Shown here: positions 43,109-48,642 of the stretch, piece by piece
Numbering within the stretch: position 1 is the stretch's first letter
How the letters are laid out: each line of letters opens with the position of its first letter
Assembly (NCBI GenBank): GCA_910578505.1
Contig: CAJTPV010000023.1
Coordinates: 1 to 48,642 of the forward strand
Source of the DNA: an uncultured Oscillospiraceae bacterium
Lineage (GTDB): Bacteria > Bacillota > Clostridia > Oscillospirales > Oscillospiraceae
Length of the DNA: 48,642 nt
Direction of reading: 5' to 3'
Position numbers and translations under genes: made by a program
The notes under the pieces: generated by a model
What the model was told of the DNA's origin: nothing
What the model saw: the letters and a program-made list of their open reading frames with translations, nothing else
The model's database searches: none

Positions 43109-43572
43109 TGAACATAGTTGAAAAAAACCTGCGGGAGCTGAACATTACGCTGCCGGACTGCCCCACGCCTGTTGCCGCCTACGTGCCCGCGGTCCGGGTC
43201 GGGAACTTTGTTTTCGCCTCCGGGCAGACGCCCATTGCCGGCGGCAATCTGGTGTACAAGGGGAAGCTGGGACAGGACCTGGGCATTGAGGAGGGCTACG
43301 AGGCCGCAAGGCTGGCGGCGATCCGCGTCATTGCGGAGCTGAAGAGCGTTGTGGGGGACCTGGACCGGATCGCGCGGATCGTGAAGGTGACGGGCTATGT
43401 CAACAGCGCGCCGGACTTCGGCGACCAGCCCAAAGTGGTCAACGGCGCCTCCGAGCTGTTCCGGAGCGTTTTCGGCGAAAAGGGGGACCACGCCCGCATC
43501 GCCTTCGGAACAGGCGCGCTGCCGGACAACGCTGCGGTGGAGATCGACGTGATCGCCTATGTGGAGGATTGA
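43108..43572 (+). CDS. Rid-family (YjgF-like) protein
   Basis: A 154-residue Rid protein. It belongs to the longer branch: VAAYVPAVRVGNFVFASGQTP, YEAARLAAIRVIAELKSVVGDL, VTGYVNSAPDF and VVNGASELFRSVFGEKG (key blocks from about 25 to 130). HARIAFGTGALP keeps an Arg at the position used by RidA-type imine deaminases. The probable job is hydrolysing reactive enamine/imine products of the PLP enzyme four genes upstream. The ATG overlaps the M20 stop by one base, with AGAGGG upstream. It is the last gene of the operon. Confidence 0.92.
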   Translation: MNIVEKNLRELNITLPDCPTPVAAYVPAVRVGNFVFASGQTPIAGGNLVYKGKLGQDLGIEEGYEAARLAAIRVIAELKSVVGDLDRIARIVKVTGYVNSAPDFGDQPKVVNGASELFRSVFGEKGDHARIAFGTGALPDNAAVEIDVIAYVED

Positions 43573-43595
43573 GGCGGATACGGGATAGGGCGCAG

Positions 43596-43615
43596 GCGCT
43601 GCCAATGGACAGCGC
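43596..43615 (+). terminator. Weak terminator-like hairpin after the operon
   Basis: GCGCTG (43596-43601) pairs with CAGCGC (43610-43615), followed by GGGGCTTTTG. Short stem and short T-run; partial termination at best. Confidence 0.4.
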
Positions 43616-43649
43616 GGGGCTTTTGTTGGCAAATATAGAGAAAAAGGGC

Positions 43650-43678
43650 TTGTCATCATAACAGGAACGTGCTATGAT
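43650..43678 (+). promoter_or_regulatory. Sigma-A promoter for the giant surface protein
   Basis: TTGTCA (43650-43655), 17-base spacer, TATGAT (43673-43678). It leaves a leader of about 230 bases before the ATG at 43913. Confidence 0.75.
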
Positions 43679-43683
43679 AGGGT

Positions 43684-43912
43684 AGTTGAGGCAAATGAAC
43701 ACGAGCAGGCCGCGAGGAATGTCCCCCACGGCCTTTGCAGAAGACCGCAGCGCCTACCAATAGCATTTGCTGCGCCAATCTCCCATATAGCGGACCTGTG
43801 TGTTTTTTAGAGGGGATTTGTGTTTGAACATATGCGGTGTAGGGTGATTCTACCCTGCACCGCTTTGTTTGTCTCGGCGGGAACATATTTTAAAGGAGAG
43901 AGAGGGAAATCT
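43684..43912 (+). ncRNA. Structured leader RNA ahead of the surface protein gene (candidate cis-regulator)
   Basis: The 340-base gap 43573-43912 holds the promoter and this leader. Several mutually exclusive stems can be drawn. GCAGGCCG (43706-43713 region) pairs with CGGCC and TGC up to about 43738. GCAAATG (43691-43697) pairs with CATTTGC (43764-43770). CGCAGC (43746-43751) pairs with GCTGCG (43770-43775). Competing pairings followed by a terminator-like hairpin at 43834-43863 are the layout of a riboswitch or attenuator. I do not recognise any known family consensus, and a stand-alone small RNA is also possible. Confidence 0.4.
43834..43870 (+). terminator. Terminator-like attenuator hairpin 50 bases before the surface protein start
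   Basis: GCGGTGTAGGGT (43834-43845) pairs with ACCCTGCACCGC (43852-43863), one wobble pair, followed by TTTGTTTGT. It is flanked by an 8-base direct repeat GAACATAT at 43826-43833 and 43881-43888. Its place inside the leader suggests conditional termination. Confidence 0.65.
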
Positions 43913-46900
43913 ATGGGAAAACAACGTTTGTCCCAACGGGTTCTGTCGCTGCTGCTGGCGTGCGTCATGCTCCTGACCTGCGCGCCCACAGCCTTCGCGG
44001 AATCCACGGAGGCCGCCCTGATGCGGCTGATGAAGACGGAGGGTACCGTCTCCGTCACCAACAGCAAGGGCCGCAGCGTCACGGTCCGGGACGACATGCG
44101 CCTGAACAGCGGCTACGGTCTGGAGACGGAGGAGGCCAGCTACGCCTGGATCAATCTGGACGACGCTAAGCTGGTCAAAATGGACGCCGTCAGCGAAATC
44201 AGCATCCGCAAGAGCGGCAAAAAGCTGGACATCCTCCTGGATTCCGGCAACCTGTTCTTTAACGTCAGCAAGCCATTGGAGGAGGAAGAGACGTTCAATA
44301 TCCGCACCTCCACGATGGCCGTCGGCATCCGGGGGACCTGCGGCTGGGTGAAGGTCATCGACCAGTGGACCAGTGTGCTGTATGTCCTGGAGGGTACTGT
44401 GACAGTCACCGTCACCGACCCGGTGACCGGGGAGACCAAGACGGAGACCGTCAAGGGCGGCGAGACCGTCACCTGTAAGGTCTATCCCCAGGATACTCAG
44501 GGCAGCAAGTGCGATATCATCCGCCAGACCTTTACTGTCAGCGACATTGACGGCTTCGTGCTGGTGGAGCTTGTCAAGGACGGCGACCTGTGTGATAAAA
44601 TCTACGAGGACTCCGGTCTGGACATCCGCAACTCCGGCATAAACGCGGAGGAGAAGCTGAAGGAGGACCAGCAGGAGGTCCATGAGAAGCTGGAGGAGAT
44701 CAACAAGAGGCTGGAAGAGCAGGAGCACAACATCTCCAAAGACCTCGTGTGGAGCAGCCCGATACCGGACGGGACGGAGACGTCTGAAAGCTCCGACGGT
44801 GACAGCACACCCGTGGCGTCCATAACCAACCAGGAGCTGGTCATGCCCCAGACCGACGATACCGTCAACGACTATTTGAGCCGGAGCGACGTCAGCGGCG
44901 TCACGCTGCTGCCGGGAACTGCAAAGGCCAGCACGATCGACATGCTTGAAGTGGACAGCGGCATCACCGTGCCCGCCGGGAAGACGCTCACGCTGCGCAC
45001 CGGCGTGCGGATGGAGGTTCTGTCCGGCCAGACCGTGGCCCTGGGGAACAACGCCCATATCACCATCGGCGGCGCGTTTATCTCGGCGGGATATCTGACC
45101 GGGGCTACCGGCGCGACGGTGAAGGCCACCGGGATCGAGAGCAGCGTCCCCCTGGAGGACTGGAAGCAGTCCGACGCCACCGACGGCGCGGGGTACTACA
45201 CCTTGACCTACAGCCCCAAGGGTGTGTATACCGTCACCTTTAACGCCAACGGCGGCAGCGTCTCCCCCGCCCAGATGCAGACGGGCCGGGACAGCCGCCT
45301 GACCAGCCTGCCCACGCCCACCCGGGCCGGGTGCACATTTGACGGCTGGTTCACTGCCCCGGAGGGCGGCGAACAGATTACCACCGCTTACGTGTTCAGC
45401 GGGGACACCACCGTGTACGCCCACTGGACGGAGAATGCAGTTGTCAAGCACACCATCACGATTGACTTGTGCGGAGGCAGCATACGTGGTTTTGGACGCG
45501 CTGACTTTGAAGTCGAAGATGGTACGACTCTCCGTGACGTCTTGAGCGCTATTCCATTTTCGGGTGGAAGTCCTATCCGCGAGGAGTATAGCTTTGCCGG
45601 GTGGAACACTGCTGCGGACGGTTCCGGTGTTACCATTACCGAAGATATGCCGGTTGTGGGGTATAGTGTGATCTATGCCCAGTGGACAGCGAATAGACCC
45701 ACCCCCACGGCTTACACAGTCACCTTTAACGCTAACGGCGGCACCGTCACGCCCACGACTGCCACCACCGGGATGGACGGCAAGCTCGCCAGTCTGCCCA
45801 CCCCCACCCGGACAGGCTTCACCTTCAACGGCTGGTTCACGGCGGCTACTGGTGGTACGCAGGTGATTGACAGTACCGTGTTTACGCAGGACACCACGGT
45901 GTATGCCCAGTGGACGGCGGAGAGTACCGGCAGCGTGACTTGGCGATATGATACGGCCACCAAAACGCTGTATATTGAGGGCAGTGGGAAGATGGTGTCA
46001 GTGGAGGGGTATGACAGCAATGCCTGGCCCCTGGACGGCAGTCGTTGGCCCTGGTACAGCGTTGCAAGCGGTATAACGACAGCTATTATCGGCAACGGTA
46101 TCACCACTATTGATATTCGTGCGTTCTTTAACTGCACTAGTTTGACCAGTGTGACGATCCCCAACAGCGTCACCACCATTGACGGCTATGCGTTTGATGG
46201 CTGCCGCAGTTTGACCAGTGTGACGATACCCAACAGTGTCGCCACCATTGGCAGCAATGCGTTCAATGGCTGCCGCAGTTTGACCAGTGTGGCGATACCC
46301 AGTCGCGTCACCACCATTGGCGATGGTGCGTTCGGTGGCTGCAGTGGTTTGACCAGCGTGACGATACCCGGTCGCGTCACCACCATTGGCGATAGTGCGT
46401 TCGCTGGCTGCAGCAGTTTGACCAGCGTGACGATCCCCAACAGCGTCACCACCATTGGCAGGCATGCGTTTAATGGCTGCACCGGTTTGACCAGCATGAC
46501 GATCCCTGAAAGCGTCACTTCCATTGACTCTGGTACCTTTGCTAACTGCAGCAGTTTGACCAGCGTGACAATCCCCGACAGCGTCACTTCCATTAGCGAC
46601 TTTGCGTTTGCTGCCAGTTTGACCGATGTCTATTACGGCGGTACGAAAGCCCAATGGAGCGCAATAACCATTGCAGACAACAATGACTACCTGCTCAACG
46701 CCACCATCCACTGTACGGACGGAGATATCACGCCGGGCGGCGAGACCTCCGGCGTGACCTGGAGCTACGATTCCGCAACCAAGACGCTGTATATCAAGGG
46801 CAGCGGGCCGATGGAGGATTATGCTTCGGATAACAGCAGTTCCGCAAACCTGATCAGGCCCTGGAAAGAGTATGTTTCTGAAATAGAAAATTTAGTGATT

Positions 46901-48642
46901 GACAATGGCATCACCACCATTGGCGATATGGCATTTGCCTCTGTCAAGGGCCTGACAAGCGTGACCATTCCTGACAGCGTCATTAGCATTGGCAGCAGCG
47001 CATTTGCTGCGAGTGGTCTGAGTGGCACAATAACAATTCCCAACAGCGTCACAACCATTAAAGCCGCTGCATTCTATAACTGTAACAGCATGAACGGCGT
47101 CTTGACAATCCCCGATAGCGTCACTACTATCGGCAGCAATGCTTTTGATAATACTGGCTTGTCAGGTACTCTGACGATCCCCGGCAGCGTCACCAGCATT
47201 GGCCTCTATGCCCTCAACGCCGAGTTTACAGATGTCTATTATGCTGGTACAGAGGCGCAGTGGAACAATATAACACTGGGGAACTCTGTTATCCCCAGCA
47301 CCGCCACCATGCACTACAACTCCACCGCCCGTTCCGCTGTGAGCTACACCACTCCGTCTATCTACACGGACGTCCCGGCGGGCGCATCCTATGCGGAGGC
47401 AGTGCAATACTGCAAGGACAACAACCTGATGGACGGCACCAGCGCGGATAAATTCTCCCCGGACGGCACCCTGACCCGTGCCATGATGGTCACCGTCCTC
47501 CACCGCTTGGCAGGCAAGCCCCATGCCTACGCGACAGCCAGCTTCGCCGACGTGGCCCCCAACAAGTGGTACTCGGACGCCATCTCCTGGGCCAGCGGCA
47601 AGGGCATCGTCAACGGCTACAATCCCACCACCTTCGGCGCCAACGACCCGGTGACCCACGAGCAGGTGGGGCTGATCCTCCAGCGCTACAGCGGCGACCA
47701 GAGTATCCAGGTCACCGGCGGGGAGTCCCCCAAGACCCCGGCCACACGGGCGGAGGTGGCGGTCACCCTCATGAACTACGCCAAGGGCCGCAAGCCCGGC
47801 ACCCTCTCTGACGCCAGCGCCATCGACGTCATGTGCGCCCCCAGCGGCATTGCCCTGGACAAGGACGGCAGTCTCCTGGTGACGGACGTCTACGGCAAGC
47901 AGCTCTGGAAGGTGCAGAACCGGAACGGCACAGCCTACGCCGGCGGCGCGACGGTGATTGACCTCTACGGCCAGCCAATGGGCGGTTATAACGACGCCAG
48001 CCTGCAAGGCAGCTATTTCAAAGAACCCTGGGCTATCGCGCCGTTCCTGGATGGCTGGGCAGTCAGCGACACGGCCAACAACGTGGTCCGGCTGGTCAGC
48101 GGCGGTAGCGTCCGGACCCTCAACGGGGCCACCCGCGAGAAATTAAAGGTCACTGACCTTGGCGTGGCGTTCGACGGCCCCACGGGCCTCGCCTCCGACG
48201 AGGACGGCAACCTGTATGTCTCCGACACCGGCAGCGGTGCGGTCCGGCGGATCAACCCCAAGGGCGGCGTGATGACGGTCGCAAAGAACCTGTCCGAGCC
48301 CACGGGCCTGTGCTGGAAGGACGGCGTGCTGTACATCGCGGAGACCGGCAAGAACCGAATCCTGAAGCTGACCAACGGCAAGACCAGCACCCTGGCCGGA
48401 AACGGCATCGAGGGTCTGACCGACGGCATCGGCTCTGAGTCGTCCTTCTCCGCGCCCCAGGGCGTGGCCGTGGGCGACGACGGCACAGTGTACGTAGCGG
48501 ATACCGGCAACGGGGCCGTCCGGCAAATCAAGGGCGGCACTGTGACCACCCTGGCGGTCCGTGACCCGGAGCAGCTCAGCGGCGGACTGATGTCCCCGGT
48601 TGGCCTGCTGGCCCGGGGGAACAGCCTGTATATCTGCGATAC
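43913..48642 (+). CDS. Giant secreted FecR/InlB/BspA-LRR/SLH/NHL surface protein (3' end outside window)
   Basis: More than 1,576 residues in one open frame. Signal peptide 1-29 (cleavage after AFA). FecR domain about 37-192 with the core TSTMAVGIRGTCGW. A charged coiled coil lies at about 241-276. Three InlB-type B-repeats lie at about 438-505, 511-593 and 600-668 (TVTFNANGG...GWFTA...YAHWT pattern). BspA-type LRR_5 repeats lie at about 673-910 and 945-1130. Two SLH domains at about 1146-1256 (YTDVPAGASYAEAVQY, FADVAPNKWYSDAISW) point to wall attachment. From about 1300 onward are NHL propeller repeats (GPTGLASDEDGNLYVSDTG). Having SLH in the middle and NHL after it is unusual. GGAGAGAGAGG precedes the ATG. 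Adhesion or surface sensing is inferred. Confidence 0.9.
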   Translation, partial: MGKQRLSQRVLSLLLACVMLLTCAPTAFAESTEAALMRLMKTEGTVSVTNSKGRSVTVRDDMRLNSGYGLETEEASYAWINLDDAKLVKMDAVSEISIRKSGKKLDILLDSGNLFFNVSKPLEEEETFNIRTSTMAVGIRGTCGWVKVIDQWTSVLYVLEGTVTVTVTDPVTGETKTETVKGGETVTCKVYPQDTQGSKCDIIRQTFTVSDIDGFVLVELVKDGDLCDKIYEDSGLDIRNSGINAEEKLKEDQQEVHEKLEEINKRLEEQEHNISKDLVWSSPIPDGTETSESSDGDSTPVASITNQELVMPQTDDTVNDYLSRSDVSGVTLLPGTAKASTIDMLEVDSGITVPAGKTLTLRTGVRMEVLSGQTVALGNNAHITIGGAFISAGYLTGATGATVKATGIESSVPLEDWKQSDATDGAGYYTLTYSPKGVYTVTFNANGGSVSPAQMQTGRDSRLTSLPTPTRAGCTFDGWFTAPEGGEQITTAYVFSGDTTVYAHWTENAVVKHTITIDLCGGSIRGFGRADFEVEDGTTLRDVLSAIPFSGGSPIREEYSFAGWNTAADGSGVTITEDMPVVGYSVIYAQWTANRPTPTAYTVTFNANGGTVTPTTATTGMDGKLASLPTPTRTGFTFNGWFTAATGGTQVIDSTVFTQDTTVYAQWTAESTGSVTWRYDTATKTLYIEGSGKMVSVEGYDSNAWPLDGSRWPWYSVASGITTAIIGNGITTIDIRAFFNCTSLTSVTIPNSVTTIDGYAFDGCRSLTSVTIPNSVATIGSNAFNGCRSLTSVAIPSRVTTIGDGAFGGCSGLTSVTIPGRVTTIGDSAFAGCSSLTSVTIPNSVTTIGRHAFNGCTGLTSMTIPESVTSIDSGTFANCSSLTSVTIPDSVTSISDFAFAASLTDVYYGGTKAQWSAITIADNNDYLLNATIHCTDGDITPGGETSGVTWSYDSATKTLYIKGSGPMEDYASDNSSSANLIRPWKEYVSEIENLVIDNGITTIGDMAFASVKGLTSVTIPDSVISIGSSAFAASGLSGTITIPNSVTTIKAAAFYNCNSMNGVLTIPDSVTTIGSNAFDNTGLSGTLTIPGSVTSIGLYALNAEFTDVYYAGTEAQWNNITLGNSVIPSTATMHYNSTARSAVSYTTPSIYTDVPAGASYAEAVQYCKDNNLMDGTSADKFSPDGTLTRAMMVTVLHRLAGKPHAYATASFADVAPNKWYSDAISWASGKGIVNGYNPTTFGANDPVTHEQVGLILQRYSGDQSIQVTGGESPKTPATRAEVAVTLMNYAKGRKPGTLSDASAIDVMCAPSGIALDKDGSLLVTDVYGKQLWKVQNRNGTAYAGGATVIDLYGQPMGGYNDASLQGSYFKEPWAIAPFLDGWAVSDTANNVVRLVSGGSVRTLNGATREKLKVTDLGVAFDGPTGLASDEDGNLYVSDTGSGAVRRINPKGGVMTVAKNLSEPTGLCWKDGVLYIAETGKNRILKLTNGKTSTLAGNGIEGLTDGIGSESSFSAPQGVAVGDDGTVYVADTGNGAVRQIKGGTVTTLAVRDPEQLSGGLMSPVGLLARGNSLYICD
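46142..46624 (+). repeat. Seven tandem 69-bp repeats encoding BspA-type LRR units
   Basis: TTGACCAGYGTGACGAT recurs exactly every 69 bases at 46142, 46211, 46280, 46349, 46418, 46487 and 46556. Each unit encodes 23 residues of the pattern LTSVTIPxSVTTIGxxAFxG. Neighbouring units are nearly identical in DNA, so copy number can change by recombination without breaking the frame. Confidence 0.9.

Noticed and set aside
43700..43735. GAGGAATGTCC resembling the GAGGAAAGTCC motif of RNase P RNA
   Set aside because: The surrounding RNase P core is absent and the leader is far too short.
43850..45451. 533-codon minus-strand frame at the start of the surface protein
   Set aside because: Antisense to a signal peptide, FecR and coiled-coil segments that are clearly real on the plus strand.
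46142..46624. CRISPR-like regular repeats
   Set aside because: The repeats are contiguous 69-bp coding units without spacers and are in frame with the surface protein.

Overview
The window looks like chromosome from a GC-rich, low-oxygen Firmicute of the Oscillospiraceae type (Flavonifractor/Lawsonibacter/Pseudoflavonifractor-like). This is inferred from the gene content (xpt-guaA, rimO-pgsA, recA-recX, YheO-type regulator, SLH and InlB/BspA-like surface protein), sigma-A promoters of TTGACA-17-TATAAT type, AGGAGG ribosome binding sites and use of TTG/GTG starts. I cannot name the species. No rRNA, tRNA or CRISPR array was seen.

Layout. (1) 1-4153: one end of a Tn7-like transposon, visibly less GC-rich than the rest. 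It carries a very small TnsA, a DDE transposase TnsB and a TnsC-like AAA ATPase cut by the left edge. A gene for a PRiA4b ORF3-type protein sits in the opposite direction between tnsB and tnsC. The element ends in a run of CCCCAAAA/TTTTGGGG repeats that are probably TnsB sites. It lies 18 bp from a 252-bp MITE-like element with 39-bp inverted repeats, which sits directly behind guaA. (2) 4427-17000: housekeeping genes, all leftward: guaA, an unknown gene, xpt, pgsA, rimO, recX, recA, prmC, a DUF1385 membrane protein, a sensor kinase/response regulator pair and an FG-GAP-like lipoprotein. (3) 17028-28156: dacF-like carboxypeptidase, a DUF5067-like lipoprotein or secreted protein, a small membrane protein, a collapsed EamA transporter, pth, prs, a truncated GlmU-like acetyltransferase, trmL, the glycolytic block pgk-tpiA-gpmI, and a secreted copper-amine-oxidase-N (stalk) protein. 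(4) 28220-31532: an aminotransferase, a Gfo/Idh oxidoreductase and a GATase1-like protein. (5) 31534-43572: a YheO-type regulator divergent from a nine-gene rightward operon. The operon holds a Gfo/Idh dehydrogenase, a sugar-type ABC importer whose second permease is fused to the double ATPase, a threonine-synthase-like PLP enzyme, a creatininase-family hydrolase, an aldehyde dehydrogenase, an M20 amidohydrolase and a Rid-family protein. (6) 43573-48642: a promoter, a long structured leader ending in a terminator-like hairpin, and the 5' part of a giant secreted protein (FecR, coiled coil, InlB repeats, BspA-type leucine-rich repeats, two SLH domains, NHL propeller) that runs off the right edge.

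The best candidate for something undescribed is the operon at 32517-43572. Read together, its genes describe uptake and stepwise dismantling of a nitrogen-containing, sugar-like or cyclic-amide compound: dehydrogenation, ring or amide opening, PLP-dependent elimination, imine clean-up by the Rid protein and aldehyde oxidation. The substrate cannot be deduced from sequence. Second are the Tn7-like element with a gene inserted inside its transposition module, and the structured leader ahead of the chimeric surface protein.
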